A DNA stretch of 64,000 nucleotides from contig NZ_CP024307.1 in assembly GCF_002944405.1 (NCBI RefSeq), positions 1,136,501-1,200,500 on the forward strand, written 5' to 3'. The notes beneath the pieces are model-generated. The model saw nothing but the letters and a program-made list of their open reading frames with translations. It was not told the DNA's origin and searched no databases. How positions within the stretch are numbered: position 1 is the stretch's first letter; the number at the start of each line of letters is the position of its first letter. This DNA is from Sinorhizobium fredii. Its GTDB lineage: Bacteria > Pseudomonadota > Alphaproteobacteria > Rhizobiales > Rhizobiaceae. The position numbers and the translations under genes were made by a program. Shown piece by piece: positions 34,655-44,572 of this stretch.

Positions 34655-35716
34655 ATGAACATCAAGAGCCTTCTTCTCGGCTCCGCTGCTGCTCTCGCAG
34701 CAGTATCCGGCGCTCAGGCTGCCGACGCTATCGTCGCTGCCGAGCCGGAGCCCATGGAATATGTCCGCGTCTGCGACGCTTTCGGCACGGGCTACTTCTA
34801 CATCCCGGGCACGGAAACCTGCCTCAAGATCGGCGGCTTCATCCGCGTACAGGGCGACTTCGGCCGTGACGCTGCTGACAACCGTTTCAACCTTGAAAAC
34901 GATAACGATGGCGACGGCTTTGCGGACGGTCAGTCCACGTCGGACTGGGATGTCTTCTCCCGCGCTTACATCTCGTTCGACGCCAAGAGCGACACTGAAT
35001 ACGGCACGCTCACCGGCTTCTTCGCTGCTGAGTTCAACGCCGACAACGACACCGATGCTGGCGACAGCCTGATCGACGTCGATGAAGCCTACATCCAGCT
35101 CGGCGGCCTCAAGGCCGGCTTCTTCTACAGCTGGTGGGATAAGGGTCTGAACGGTGAAACCGACTCGATCGGCGAAAACACCGAGTTCAACTCGATCGCT
35201 TACCTCTATGATGGCGGCACCTTCCAGGCCGGTATCGCTGTAGACGAACTCGAAGGCGCTACCACCAAGGCTAACGGCGTTGGCGTCGAAGGTATCGTCT
35301 CCGCTACGCTCGGCGGCGTAGCTTTCGACCTGCTCGGCAGCTTCGACACCGAAGTTGAAGAAGGCGCAATCCGCGCTTTGATCTCCGCAGACATTGGTCC
35401 GGGCACCTTGCAGGCTGCTGCGATCTGGGCATCCGATCCGAACGCTTATTGGGCTGACTCCGAGTGGAGCGTTGCTGCTTCGTACCGCTTCAACGCAACC
35501 GAGAAGTTCGCAATCACCCCCGGCGCTCAGTACTGGGGTGACCTGAACGATGGCGCTGGCGGCTTCGACTCCGGTGACGATCAGTGGCGCGTTGGTATCA
35601 CGGCTGATTACCAGATCACCGAAGGCCTCGCTTCGCGCTTCACGATCAACTACACGGATCCGGATGACGCTGAAGAGCAGGTCAGCGGCTTCCTCCGCCT
35701 GCAGCGTGACTTCTAA
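34655..35716 (+). CDS. ropA: RopA-type outer-membrane porin
   Basis: A 353-residue porin of the rhizobial RopA (Porin_2) family. The signal peptide is MNIKSLLLGSAAALAAVSGA with cleavage after AQA. The mature N-terminus has the family signature YVRVCDAFGTGYFYIPGTE, with a Cys pair (VCDAFG and TETCLKIGG), and the protein ends in the terminal beta-strand motif GFLRLQRDF with a final Phe, as outer-membrane proteins do. Alternating short strands rich in Tyr, Phe and acidic residues fit a 16-strand trimeric barrel for small solutes. ATG 34655 follows ACTGGAGGTCAGAA. Codon use looks biased toward highly expressed genes, and a strong terminator follows. Rhizobia usually have two or more ropA paralogues; I cannot tell which one this is. 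Confidence 0.9.
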   Translation: MNIKSLLLGSAAALAAVSGAQAADAIVAAEPEPMEYVRVCDAFGTGYFYIPGTETCLKIGGFIRVQGDFGRDAADNRFNLENDNDGDGFADGQSTSDWDVFSRAYISFDAKSDTEYGTLTGFFAAEFNADNDTDAGDSLIDVDEAYIQLGGLKAGFFYSWWDKGLNGETDSIGENTEFNSIAYLYDGGTFQAGIAVDELEGATTKANGVGVEGIVSATLGGVAFDLLGSFDTEVEEGAIRALISADIGPGTLQAAAIWASDPNAYWADSEWSVAASYRFNATEKFAITPGAQYWGDLNDGAGGFDSGDDQWRVGITADYQITEGLASRFTINYTDPDDAEEQVSGFLRLQRDF

Positions 35717-35743
35717 TCTGACTTGACCTCGGTCAGTAGAGAG

Positions 35744-35771
35744 AAGCCCGGCTCTTGAGCCGGGCTTTTTC
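35744..35771 (+). terminator. Rho-independent terminator after the porin gene
   Basis: AAGCCCGGCT (35744-35753) pairs perfectly with AGCCGGGCTT (35758-35767) around a 4-nt loop, followed by a T run (35766-35771). Confidence 0.93.
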
Positions 35772-35858
35772 TTTGCGGGGTTGGGGATGCCGCGACACTG
35801 AATAGGACCCCTGTCATGCCTCACCAGCCTGGGGATCCGGGGGGCACAGGAATATTCG

Positions 35859-36758
35859 TCAGCTTCGAATAAAAGCGGCGATTTCGTCTTTGAGGCCATC
35901 GACGTGCAAAAGCGGAGCGTGGCCCTGGCCGGGCGCGGTGACCGCAACGAGGCCGGGATGCCGCCGGGCCATTTCCTGCACCGTCGCCGCACTCAGCAAT
36001 CGTGAATGCTCGCCGCGAACGACCATTGCCGGGATGCCTGCAAAGGCTTCGAATTGCGGCCACAGCGACGGCAGCACGGCTTCGCCGGTCAGGCCCTTCA
36101 GTTGCGCAGCGATCGCCGGGTCGAAGTCCGCGATTGGAACCCCGCCGACGTCGCGATAGATCGCATCCGCCATCTCTCGCCAGTCCTGTGAGCCGAGACG
36201 GGGGAAGTCTGCTCCGTGGATGCGCTGGAGGAAGTCTGGGGCCTCCGCCCAGCTACGCGGGCTCGCTGGAGCATTGAGGTAATCCCTGATCCTCAGCAGT
36301 CCTTCGATCTCGATCACCGGAGCGATGTCGTTGAGCACGACCCGGCCGATGAGGGCAGGGGCGGACATGATGAGGTGATGCAGGATGAGCCCGCCTCGCG
36401 ACGTGCCGATGAAGGTTGCCTTGCTTATGCCGAAATGGGCGCAGGCGGCGACGACATCCCCGGCTTCGACGGCGATCGTGTAACGGGACTTGTCGCTGTC
36501 ACGCTCCGACTGTCCCCTGCCGCGATAGTCCAGCGTGACAACGGGAAAAGCACCGCCGTCGGGCGAGGCAAGGAAAGCTGCCAGAGGATGAAAATCGCGG
36601 CTGTTGCGCGTCAGCCCGGGCAAGCAGACGATGGGCGTCTTCGCGTCACGGCCTATGACTTCGCTGCCGTAGCGTCTGCCATAGAGCCTGAGGCCGTCCC
36701 TCGCGCGAAAATAGTGCTCCCGAAACAGTTGTTTCTCACGCACCGGATGCTCTCGCAT
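35859..36758 (-). CDS. Alpha/beta hydrolase
   Basis: A 299-residue alpha/beta hydrolase. The oxyanion region is VCLPGLTRNSRDF, the nucleophile elbow is GTSRGG and the catalytic His is in GQGHAPLL. In the segment that usually supplies the acid, most relatives read GE-SD-LS, while this one reads GEHSRLLS, so the acid must be the Glu or another residue. GGATGGAGCC precedes the ATG. It follows the lytic transglycosylase gene by 51 bp on the same strand and is probably co-transcribed with it. Substrate unknown; a cytosolic esterase or C-C hydrolase is likely. Confidence 0.87.
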   Translation of the reverse strand: MREHPVREKQLFREHYFRARDGLRLYGRRYGSEVIGRDAKTPIVCLPGLTRNSRDFHPLAAFLASPDGGAFPVVTLDYRGRGQSERDSDKSRYTIAVEAGDVVAACAHFGISKATFIGTSRGGLILHHLIMSAPALIGRVVLNDIAPVIEIEGLLRIRDYLNAPASPRSWAEAPDFLQRIHGADFPRLGSQDWREMADAIYRDVGGVPIADFDPAIAAQLKGLTGEAVLPSLWPQFEAFAGIPAMVVRGEHSRLLSAATVQEMARRHPGLVAVTAPGQGHAPLLHVDGLKDEIAAFIRS

Positions 36759-36809
36759 GGCTCCATCCTTCGGTTTTTCGGAGATTGTCCCTGCCTGCGG
36801 CGCTGCGGC

Positions 36810-38873
36810 TCAGGAAGGATTGCGGCCCATCCTCAGGTCGGCGACGATGTCCGCCTTCTGCCCGAGACGGGATTTGTAGACCTGGTAGTTCTCCATCACC
36901 CGCTGAACATAGTTGCGGGTTTCCTCGAAGGGAATCCGTTCGATCCAGTCGACCACCTCGTCGATCGGCTTGCCGCGCGGGTCGCCGTAGCGCGCCAGCC
37001 ATTCCGGCACCCGGCCGGGTCCGGCATTGTAGGCGATGAACGTCAGGATGTAGGAGCCGCCGAAACGGTCGATCTGCTCGCCGAGATAGTGCGAGCCGAG
37101 CGTCGCGTTGTAGCCGGCGTCGCTCGTCAGCCGGTCCTTGGAATAGGCAAGGCCGTAGCGGCTGGCGACACCCTTCGCCGTCGCCGGCAGGAGCTGCAGC
37201 AGGCCGCGGGCATTGGCGGCCGACACCGCGGCCGGATTGAAGGCGCTTTCCTGGCGGGCGATGGCGTAGGCAAGTGCCTTGCCGGCGCCGCTGATATTGG
37301 CGTCCGTCGGGATCACGCCGAGGGGGAAGGCGAGGGCGGCGACATCGATGCCGCGGCCGAAGGCGATCTTGCCGATCTGCAGGGACAGTTGATGATTACC
37401 CGCCTTTTCCGCCCTTGCCGAGAGAATGGCGAGTTCACCTGGATCGGTCAGGTCCTCGGCAAGCGCGCGGTAGAGGCTTTCCGCGCGCCAGCCGTGGCCG
37501 GCGGCTTCCAGGCGTTCGATTGCTCGAACGGCTTCGCGATCTTCGAGCCGGGCGCGATCCTCAGGGGTTGGCGAGGGATAGGCGACGTTGAGGGCTGAGC
37601 GGCCGAGCCGAGCCGCGGCGAGCTGGCCGTAGAAGGTGCCGGGATAGCGGGCGGCGTTGGCGAAATACTCGTCCGATTTCCCAGGGCCGCCGGCCTCGGC
37701 GGCGCGTCCCAGCCAATACCAGGCCCGCGACGCCGAAATCGGCCGGTTCGACGTCGCCAGGATCTTACGAAAGTGTCGCGCCGCCGTCGTTGGATCTTCA
37801 AGCCCGCGCAGCGCGTACCATCCAGCATGGAACTCAGCGTCCACGATGTCGGTCGCATCGATCGCAGCATGATGGGCGGCAACCCGGTAGGCTCCGCGAA
37901 AATCGCCCTTGTCGAGCAGGCCGCGGCTGACGATCCTTTGTTCGGTCCACCATTCGCCCGCATCGACGAGGGCGTTGCTGTCCTTCGGCGCCAAGGCAAG
38001 GAGCTCCGCCGCTTCCTCGAATTTCTCCTGCTTGCGCAGATATTCGACGCGCAGGAAGAGATAGGCCGGGTTGTCGCGCCAGGATGCATCGACCGCTTCG
38101 ATCAGCGCCGCCGCCTTGCCGTTGCCGCGGACCACCGCAGCCCAGGCTCTATAGAGCGATTGTGCCTTGCCCAGGTCGCTGAACCTCTGCGCCTGTTCGA
38201 CACGGCTGCGATAGAGAAGCATCTCCATGCGGCGCCGATGGTCGGCAGGCGTCAGCAGGGATGAGAATTCCGAAAGGATCTTGCTTTCGGTCTCCTTGTC
38301 CAGCGCCTCCTTCAGCCAGAAAGCACGAAGGTGGTGTGCCGCCGCGTCAGCCTTTCCTTCGGCCACGAGTGCCCGCGCGAGAATGATCGCGCCCTCTGCC
38401 GTTTCAGGCCGGCTCGAACCGAAGGCGGCGACCACGTCTGCCGGACTCGGATTTTCGCGGTAGAGCGCCCGCTCGGAATGGAAGCGCAAGGCCCTTAGGC
38501 CGGGCCAGCCGTGAAGCTCGCGCTGCGCTTCGGCGATCTCGTAGGACGGGATGTCCTTCTGCCCGGAAACGGCGATTGCCCAGGTGAGGACATGGCGGTC
38601 GAGCGTTCCCGCACGCATGCGATTGCGGACAACCATCGCCTCGGACGGCTGGCGATCGGAGAGCGCATCGAGGCCCGTCTTCAGATCGGAAGCGACGGGT
38701 GTGATTGCGGCCCGTATGGCGCCGGTGACCTCATTGGCGACGACCGATGCCGGTGCGGGCGAACCGGGCCTTTTTGTCGGCACGGGGAGCCGGGTCTCGG
38801 TCGCAAGGGCGGAGGACGTCAGCATCGCAGCGCCGGAAATGGCGGCGACAGGCAGAAAGAGTGGTCCGCGCAT
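36810..38873 (-). CDS. Slt-type soluble lytic murein transglycosylase
   Basis: A 687-residue periplasmic peptidoglycan lyase. An N-terminal signal peptide (FLPVAAISGAAMLTSSALA) is followed by about 450 residues of helical superstructure like Slt70, and then the SLT catalytic domain. The catalytic Glu542 lies in IARQESAFNP, followed by the conserved GLLQLLPATAK and AYNAGPGRV motifs. It cleaves the MurNAc-GlcNAc bond to give 1,6-anhydro ends during wall turnover. ATG 38873 is preferred over the TTG one codon earlier. Its neighbours dapA (lysine/diaminopimelate) on one side and the porin on the other make envelope function a local theme. Confidence 0.93.
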   Translation of the reverse strand: MRGPLFLPVAAISGAAMLTSSALATETRLPVPTKRPGSPAPASVVANEVTGAIRAAITPVASDLKTGLDALSDRQPSEAMVVRNRMRAGTLDRHVLTWAIAVSGQKDIPSYEIAEAQRELHGWPGLRALRFHSERALYRENPSPADVVAAFGSSRPETAEGAIILARALVAEGKADAAAHHLRAFWLKEALDKETESKILSEFSSLLTPADHRRRMEMLLYRSRVEQAQRFSDLGKAQSLYRAWAAVVRGNGKAAALIEAVDASWRDNPAYLFLRVEYLRKQEKFEEAAELLALAPKDSNALVDAGEWWTEQRIVSRGLLDKGDFRGAYRVAAHHAAIDATDIVDAEFHAGWYALRGLEDPTTAARHFRKILATSNRPISASRAWYWLGRAAEAGGPGKSDEYFANAARYPGTFYGQLAAARLGRSALNVAYPSPTPEDRARLEDREAVRAIERLEAAGHGWRAESLYRALAEDLTDPGELAILSARAEKAGNHQLSLQIGKIAFGRGIDVAALAFPLGVIPTDANISGAGKALAYAIARQESAFNPAAVSAANARGLLQLLPATAKGVASRYGLAYSKDRLTSDAGYNATLGSHYLGEQIDRFGGSYILTFIAYNAGPGRVPEWLARYGDPRGKPIDEVVDWIERIPFEETRNYVQRVMENYQVYKSRLGQKADIVADLRMGRNPS

Positions 38874-39163
38874 CAAGCCCCGTGCTTCCCCGTTTCTCTC
38901 AATTTATTAGCTGCCGGATTCACTAACGAAAAGTTAGCGGACATCCGTCATCGCTGCAATTGCCGGCAAAGGCCGGATCCTCGCATTCCTGGCTGCCCCT
39001 GCCGAGCGACGCGCGGTCGAAATTGCAGGAAAACTGCTAGGAAATGCGCCCGTCCGACGCTTGCCGCAGCCATGTCACATGATTATGGTGCGGCAGTTTC
39101 TAACCGTCGAATGCGGCCAAAGCGTGGGCGCATGCTTGCCCCCTCAGCCGTCAGGAGTTGTGC

Positions 39164-40048
39164 ATGTTCAAGGGTTCCATTCCCGCACTCGTAACCCCGT
39201 TCACGTCCACCGGCGCGGTGGACGCGGCAAGTTTCGTCGCGCATGTGGAATGGCAGATAAAAGAGGGGAGCCACGGCCTTGTGCCGGTCGGCACCACGGG
39301 TGAATCGCCGACCCTTTCGCATGACGAACACAAGCAGGTGGTGGAGCTCTGCGTCGAGGCGGCCGCGCGGCGCGTGCCGGTTATCGCCGGCGCCGGCTCC
39401 AACAACACGACCGAGGCGGTCGAGTTGGCGCAGCACGCCGAAAAGGCGGGCGCGGATGCCATCCTGGTCGTGACGCCGTATTACAACAAGCCGACGCAGA
39501 AGGGCCTCTTCGCTCACTATGCGGCGATTGCCGAAAGCGTGAAGCTGCCGATCGTGATCTACAACATTCCGGGCCGCTCGGTCGTCGACATGAGCGTCGA
39601 GACCATGGCCGCGCTGGCGAAGGCCTATCCGACGATCGTCGGCGTCAAGGATGCGACCGGCAAGATCGAGCGCGTCTCCGAGCAGCGCATGGCCTGCGGG
39701 AAGAATTTCGTCCAGCTTTCCGGCGAGGATGCGACGGCGCTCGGCTTCAACGCGCATGGCGGTGTGGGCTGCATATCGGTAACGGCGAATGTCGCGCCGC
39801 GCCTCTGCGCCCAGTTCCAGCAGGCGACGCTTGCCGGCGACTACGCCAAGGCGCTGGAATATCAGGACCAGTTGATGCCGCTTCACAAGGCCATCTTCCT
39901 GGAGCCCGGCCTCTGCGGCGCAAAATATGCGCTTCATCGCCTCGGGCGGATGAGCCGCGCCGTGCGCTCGCCGCTGCTGCCGACGCTCGAGCCGGCGACC
40001 GAAGCGGCGATCGACGCGGCTCTCAGGCATGCGGGATTGATGAACTGA
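39164..40048 (+). CDS. dapA: 4-hydroxy-tetrahydrodipicolinate synthase
   Basis: DapA of 294 residues condenses pyruvate with aspartate semialdehyde in the diaminopimelate/lysine pathway. The Schiff-base lysine is Lys162 in GVKDATGK; Tyr133 (IYNIPGR) and Arg138 complete the active site, and Thr44-Thr45 lie in [14 protein letters not shown] at 39153-39157 is six bases before ATG 39164, so I reject the in-frame TTG at 39158. The stop codon overlaps the smpB start by one base, giving a translationally coupled pair, as in Sinorhizobium. Confidence 0.97.
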   Translation: MFKGSIPALVTPFTSTGAVDAASFVAHVEWQIKEGSHGLVPVGTTGESPTLSHDEHKQVVELCVEAAARRVPVIAGAGSNNTTEAVELAQHAEKAGADAILVVTPYYNKPTQKGLFAHYAAIAESVKLPIVIYNIPGRSVVDMSVETMAALAKAYPTIVGVKDATGKIERVSEQRMACGKNFVQLSGEDATALGFNAHGGVGCISVTANVAPRLCAQFQQATLAGDYAKALEYQDQLMPLHKAIFLEPGLCGAKYALHRLGRMSRAVRSPLLPTLEPATEAAIDAALRHAGLMN

Positions 40049-40527
40049 TGGCACCCAAGGGCAGCGAGCGTACGGTCAGGAAAGTGGTGGCGGAAAACCG
40101 CAAGGCCCGCTTCAACTACGAGATCATCGATACCTACGAGGCCGGCCTTGTGCTGACCGGCACGGAGGTCAAGTCGTTGCGCGAGGGAAAGGCCAATATC
40201 TCGGAATCCTACGCCACCGACGAGGGCGGCGAGATCTGGCTGATCAATTCCTACCTGCCGGAATATCTCCAGGCCAATCGGTTCAATCACGAGACCCGGC
40301 GCCGCCGCAAATTGCTGTTGTCGAAGCGCGAGGTGAACCGGCTGCAGGGCGCGGTCAATCGCGAGGGCATGTCGCTCATCCCGCTCAAGATCTACTTCAA
40401 CGATCGGGGCCGGGCGAAACTGGAACTGGCGCTCGGCAAGGGCAAGAAGCTGCACGACAAGCGCGAGACGTCCAAGGAGCGCGACTGGAACCGGCAGAAG
40501 AACCGTCTGCTGAAGGAGCGCGGCTGA
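40048..40527 (+). CDS. smpB: SsrA-binding protein SmpB
   Basis: A 159-residue RNA-binding protein that delivers tmRNA to stalled ribosomes for trans-translation. The typical motifs [23 protein letters not shown], of which [15 protein letters not shown] is the most diagnostic part, and KVHDKR-like [14 protein letters not shown] are present, with the basic C-terminal tail KNRLLKERG that enters the mRNA channel. The ATG overlaps the dapA stop codon (TGATG). A GC-rich inverted repeat at 40592-40616 (CCGCCCG and CGGGCGG) lies between it and the convergent NYN gene and may end transcription. The tmRNA gene itself was not seen in the window. Confidence 0.97.
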   Translation: MAPKGSERTVRKVVAENRKARFNYEIIDTYEAGLVLTGTEVKSLREGKANISESYATDEGGEIWLINSYLPEYLQANRFNHETRRRRKLLLSKREVNRLQGAVNREGMSLIPLKIYFNDRGRAKLELALGKGKKLHDKRETSKERDWNRQKNRLLKERG

Positions 40528-40642
40528 ACTGGCCGCGCAACTTTCCGCGGCCGCGCGAGATGCGATCAAGCAGTAGGCGCGATGCATCGTCCCGCCCGCG
40601 CCGGAAGGCCGGGCGGAACGAACGGGCTTGAACCTGTTTCTA

Positions 40643-41221
40643 TCAAGCCTCGGCGTCGTTGGAAACGGGCTCGGGCGGGCGTGCCATGCGTTCGGACGGC
40701 TCGCGGCCAATCTCGCCCCTCAGCGTCGCCAAATCGATGAAGTGGTCGGCCTGGCGGCGCAGGTCGTCGGCGATCATCGGCGGCTGCGTCGACATCGTCG
40801 AGACGACCGAGACCTTGCGTCCCTTGCGCTGCAGCGCCTCGACAAGCGTGGTGAAATCGCCGTCACCCGAGAAGATCACCAGATGATCGACCGTTTCGGA
40901 CTGCTCCATCGCGTCGATCGCCAGCTCGATATCCATGTTTCCCTTGATCTTACGCCGACCGAGCGAGTCGGTGAATTCCTTCGCCGGTTTGGTGACGACC
41001 TTGTAGCCGTTGTAATCAAGCCAGTCGATCAATGGGCGAATAGAGGAATATTCCTGGTCTTCGATAAGTGCGGTGTAATAGTAAGCGCGCAGCAGGTAAC
41101 CGCGTTTCTGGAATGCCTTCAGCAGCTTTCTGTAATCGATGTCGAAGCCCAGGCTCTTCGAGGCGGCGTAGAGATTGGCGCCGTCGATGAAAAGAGCGAT
41201 TTTTTCGCGAGGATCGAACAT
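40643..41221 (-). CDS. NYN domain protein (LabA/DUF88 family)
   Basis: A 192-residue protein with a NYN-type PIN-like nuclease fold. The acidic metal-binding residues are visible in ALFIDGANLYAAS, GNMDIELAIDAM and FSGDGDFTTLVEAL. NYN proteins are putative RNA nucleases; the LabA relatives affect clock-gene expression in cyanobacteria, but the role in rhizobia is unknown. ATG 41221 follows AAAAGGAAATTACG. The C-terminal 30 residues are a disordered tail (REPSERMARPPEPVSN). It is convergent with smpB and divergent from rpoZ. Confidence 0.9.
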   Translation of the reverse strand: MFDPREKIALFIDGANLYAASKSLGFDIDYRKLLKAFQKRGYLLRAYYYTALIEDQEYSSIRPLIDWLDYNGYKVVTKPAKEFTDSLGRRKIKGNMDIELAIDAMEQSETVDHLVIFSGDGDFTTLVEALQRKGRKVSVVSTMSTQPPMIADDLRRQADHFIDLATLRGEIGREPSERMARPPEPVSNDAEA

Positions 41222-41686
41222 CGTAATTTCCTTTTCCATGCCCTGCGCATTATAGCCGTCTGCCCCCGCAGAAGGCGCGCAGAAAATAGGCGCATTACAT
41301 TAATAATTGCTGATATTGCAAATAATGTAAGTTATGCCACGCATTAATCCAAGCGGCGTACGGTGCATATAGCAAGTTTTAGCAGTTGCTCCAGTTCATC
41401 CACACTTCAATTTACGATTGCTGGTGGAGATTTCGGCTGGCGCCTCCCAAAATACAATCCATATATGTGGACCTCGGCCGCATCGCGGATATGTCGTATT
41501 CTATCATGCGGCCGGGAATGATGTGAGCGGCGGGTGCAGGAAAAACTTGAACTTGTGCTGTTTTGATTGTATCCGGGCGACTAATTCCAGAAATCGGAGC
41601 TGCAAGTGCCGTCCTGTTGCGGCGTTCCGGTTTCGTGTCGTTAATCCCGCCGCGGCAGCCGCCGCGCTCTCGCAAAGGACAAGGCC
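41222..41686. other. Divergent promoter region of the NYN gene and rpoZ
   Basis: About 465 bp, AT-rich between 41290 and 41400, with no credible gene. A possible rpoZ promoter is TTGAAC (41547-41552), a 17-bp spacer and TATCCG (41570-41575), about 110 bp before the rpoZ start. Prediction by eye. Confidence 0.4.
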
Positions 41687-42091
41687 ATGGCCCGCGTCAC
41701 CGTCGAAGACTGCATCGACAAGGTCGAAAACCGTTTCGAACTCGTCCTGCTCGCCAGCCACCGCGCACGCCTGATCTCTCAGGGCGCCCCGATCACGGTC
41801 GACCGCGACAACGACAAGAATCCGGTCGTCGCCCTGCGCGAGATCGCCGACGAGACCCTTTCGCCGGGCGATCTCAAGGAAGATCTGATCCATTCCCTGC
41901 AGAAGCATGTGGAAGTGGACGAGCCCGAGCCCGACGCGGCCGCGATCGCCCAGTCGGAACCCGCCGCTTTTGCGGAGGCTGCGGAAGACGAGGACCAGCC
42001 GGAGGCTTTGACCTTCGACCGCATGTCGGAAGAGGAGCTACTGGCCGGCATCGAAGGCCTGGTACCGCCGGAAAAGAGCGACGACTACTGA
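41687..42091 (+). CDS. rpoZ: RNA polymerase omega subunit
   Basis: A 134-residue omega subunit that helps assemble RNA polymerase. The family core is [20 protein letters not shown], with ASHRARLIS and [13 protein letters not shown]. The alphaproteobacterial acidic tail ([19 protein letters not shown]) is present. A terminator follows the stop, and the RSH gene comes next. The association of rpoZ with the (p)ppGpp synthetase gene is conserved in many bacteria and is functionally meaningful, because omega contributes to one ppGpp-binding site of the polymerase. Confidence 0.96.
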   Translation: MARVTVEDCIDKVENRFELVLLASHRARLISQGAPITVDRDNDKNPVVALREIADETLSPGDLKEDLIHSLQKHVEVDEPEPDAAAIAQSEPAAFAEAAEDEDQPEALTFDRMSEEELLAGIEGLVPPEKSDDY

Positions 42092-42132
42092 GATCCGTTC
42101 GCGAACAGCCGTTCCAAACGTGTTTTCGAAGC

Positions 42133-42166
42133 AGTGCGCCACTCATATGATTGGCGCACTTTTTGT
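42133..42166 (+). terminator. Rho-independent terminator between rpoZ and rsh
   Basis: AGTGCGCCA (42133-42141) pairs perfectly with TGGCGCACT (42152-42160), followed by TTTTTGTTTG. The downstream rsh start is only 30 bp away, so some read-through is probably needed unless rsh has its own promoter. Confidence 0.85.
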
Positions 42167-42195
42167 TTGTCTGACTGCCATGGAGCCGCCTGCGA

Positions 42196-44421
42196 ATGAT
42201 GCGCCAATACGAGCTCGTTGAGCGCGTGCAGAAATACAAGCCCGACGTGAACGAGGCCTTGCTGAACAAGGCCTATGTCTATGCCATGCAAAAACACGGG
42301 CAGCAGAAGCGGGCAAGCGGCGATCCTTACATTTCGCACCCCTTGGAAGTGGCGGCGATCCTCACCGAGATGCATCTCGACGAATCGACGATCGCCGTTG
42401 CGCTGCTGCATGACACGATCGAGGACACGACGGCGACGCGGCAGGAGATCGACGAACTCTTCGGCGAGGATATCGGCGCGCTTGTCGAAGGCCTGACGAA
42501 GATCAAGAAGCTCGACCTCGTCACCAAGAAGGCCAAGCAGGCGGAGAACCTGCGCAAGCTGCTGTTGGCGATATCGGACGATGTCCGTGTGCTTTTGGTG
42601 AAGCTCGCCGACCGGCTGCACAATATGCGCACGCTCGACCACATGTCGGCGGAAAAACGCGCCCGGATCTCCGAGGAGACGATGGACATCTATGCGCCGC
42701 TGGCCGGGCGCATGGGCATGCAGGACATGCGCGAGGAGCTCGAGAACCTCGCCTTCCGCCATATCAATCCGGAGGCCTATGAAACCGTCACGAGGAGGCT
42801 GGAGGAGCTCTCCCAGCGCAACGAAGGCTTGATCAAGAAGATCGAGGAGGAACTGAGCGAACTGCTTCAGGCCGAGGGCTTGCGGAATGCTCAGGTGAAG
42901 GGGCGTCAGAAGAAGCCCTATTCCGTCTTCCGCAAGATGCAGTCGAAATCGCTTTCCTTCGAGCAGCTGTCGGATGTCTGGGGCTTCCGCATCATGGTCG
43001 ACGATATCCCCTCCTGCTATCGGGCGCTCGGCATTGTGCATACCCGCTGGCGCGTCGTTCCCGGCCGCTTCAAAGACTATGTTTCGACGCCGAAGCAGAA
43101 CGATTACCAGTCGATCCACACGACGATCATCGGGCCTTCGCGCCAGCGCATCGAGCTGCAGATCCGCACTAGGCGCATGCATGAGATCGCCGAGTACGGC
43201 ATTGCCGCCCATGCGCTCTACAAGGATCGCGACGCCCTCACGGGCGATCCGACACGGTCTCCGACGTCGAACGCCTATGCCTGGCTGCGGCGCACGATCG
43301 AATCGCTTGCCGAGGGTGACAATCCCGAGGAATTTCTCGAGCACACAAAGCTCGAGCTCTTCCAGGACCAGGTCTTCTGCTTCACGCCCAAGGGGCAGTT
43401 GATCGCGCTGCCGCGCGGCGCGACCCCGATCGATTTCGCCTATGCCGTGCACACCAATATCGGCGACACCTGCGTGGGTGCCAAGATCAACGGCCGCATC
43501 ATGCCGCTCGTCACCCGCCTCAACAATGGCGACGAGGTGGAGATCATCCGTTCCGGCATCCAGGTGCCGCCACCCGCCTGGGAGGAGATCGTCGTCACCG
43601 GCAAGGCACGCGCGGCGATCCGGCGCGCCACTCGTGCCGCCATCCGCAAGCAATATGCGGGTCTCGGCTACCGCATCCTGGAGCGCACATTCGAACGGGC
43701 CGGCAAGACCTTCTCGCGCGAAGGGCTGAAGCCGGTGCTGCACCGGCTCGGCCAGAAGGAAGTCGAGGATGCGATCGCCGCCGTCGGCCGAGGCGAGCTC
43801 TCCTCGCTCGACGTGCTGCGCGCCGTCTTCCCCGATCACCAGGACGAACGGGTAACCGTCAAGCCGAGTGCCGATGACGGCTGGTTCAACATGCGCAGCG
43901 CCGCCGGCATGGTTTTCAAGTTGCCGGAGCGGTCGAAGGAGGCAGCCGCGGCGGGGCAGGTGGAGGGCCCGGAAGCGCTGCCGATCCGCGGCCTTTCCGG
44001 CAATGCCGAGGTGCATTTCAGTCCCGCCGGGGCCGTCCCCGGCGATCGCATCGTTGGCATCATGGATCGGGACAGGGGCATCACCATCTACCCCATCCAG
44101 TCACCGATTCTGCAGAAATTCGACGAGGAGCCGGAGCGCTGGATCGACGTTCGCTGGGACCTCGACGAGGCCAACAATAACCGTTTCATGGCGCGGATCG
44201 CCGTAAGCGCCCTCAACGAACCTGGCACGCTGGCAGAGATCGCCCAGGCGATCGCCACCAGCGACGTCAATATCCGCTCGCTTTCCATGGGGCGGGTTGC
44301 CGCCGATTTCAGCGAGTTGCAGTTCGATCTGGAGGTCTGGGACCTGCGTCAACTCAATCACCTGATGACGCAGCTCAAGGAGTTGCCGAGCATTTCTCTG
44401 GTCAAGCGGCTTTTCGATTAG
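42196..44421 (+). CDS. rsh: Bifunctional (p)ppGpp synthetase/hydrolase (RSH, RelA/SpoT)
   Basis: A 741-residue stringent-response enzyme. The N-terminal HD hydrolase domain is intact (His48 in YISHP, His72-Asp73 in LLHDTIEDT), and the synthetase domain has FRIMVDDIPSCYRALGI and RFKDYVSTPKQNDYQSIHTT. Both activities are therefore expected. Next come a TGS domain (VFCFTPKGQLIALPRGATP) near 400-460, a helical region and a C-terminal ACT domain (ISVSALNEPGTLAEIAQAI-like, with SELQFDLEVWDL). It makes and degrades (p)ppGpp upon starvation; in Sinorhizobium such a gene (relA) is needed for symbiosis. Start ATG 42196 or one codon later. Confidence 0.96.
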   Translation: MMRQYELVERVQKYKPDVNEALLNKAYVYAMQKHGQQKRASGDPYISHPLEVAAILTEMHLDESTIAVALLHDTIEDTTATRQEIDELFGEDIGALVEGLTKIKKLDLVTKKAKQAENLRKLLLAISDDVRVLLVKLADRLHNMRTLDHMSAEKRARISEETMDIYAPLAGRMGMQDMREELENLAFRHINPEAYETVTRRLEELSQRNEGLIKKIEEELSELLQAEGLRNAQVKGRQKKPYSVFRKMQSKSLSFEQLSDVWGFRIMVDDIPSCYRALGIVHTRWRVVPGRFKDYVSTPKQNDYQSIHTTIIGPSRQRIELQIRTRRMHEIAEYGIAAHALYKDRDALTGDPTRSPTSNAYAWLRRTIESLAEGDNPEEFLEHTKLELFQDQVFCFTPKGQLIALPRGATPIDFAYAVHTNIGDTCVGAKINGRIMPLVTRLNNGDEVEIIRSGIQVPPPAWEEIVVTGKARAAIRRATRAAIRKQYAGLGYRILERTFERAGKTFSREGLKPVLHRLGQKEVEDAIAAVGRGELSSLDVLRAVFPDHQDERVTVKPSADDGWFNMRSAAGMVFKLPERSKEAAAAGQVEGPEALPIRGLSGNAEVHFSPAGAVPGDRIVGIMDRDRGITIYPIQSPILQKFDEEPERWIDVRWDLDEANNNRFMARIAVSALNEPGTLAEIAQAIATSDVNIRSLSMGRVAADFSELQFDLEVWDLRQLNHLMTQLKELPSISLVKRLFD

Positions 44422-44572
44422 GCCTCCGCTTCTTGCCTCCTTGGCGAGCAATGCGAGGCATAAAATCGGCAGGTCATGCGCTGCGTGCATGGCTGCCGGT
44501 TGATCATGGCGCTGGTAGAACACCGATCGCTAAACTACTTATTCGATCGGGAGGTAAACGAAGAGGTTTGCC

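Noticed and set aside
40592..40616. GC-rich inverted repeat after smpB as a tmRNA or strong terminator
   Set aside because: The arms are only 7 bp with a long loop and no T run; no tmRNA-like tag sequence was recognised.
42085..44016. A 643-codon open frame antisense to rsh
   Set aside because: It is a mirror frame of the high-GC rsh gene, has no recognisable family, and the rsh protein is complete and conserved.
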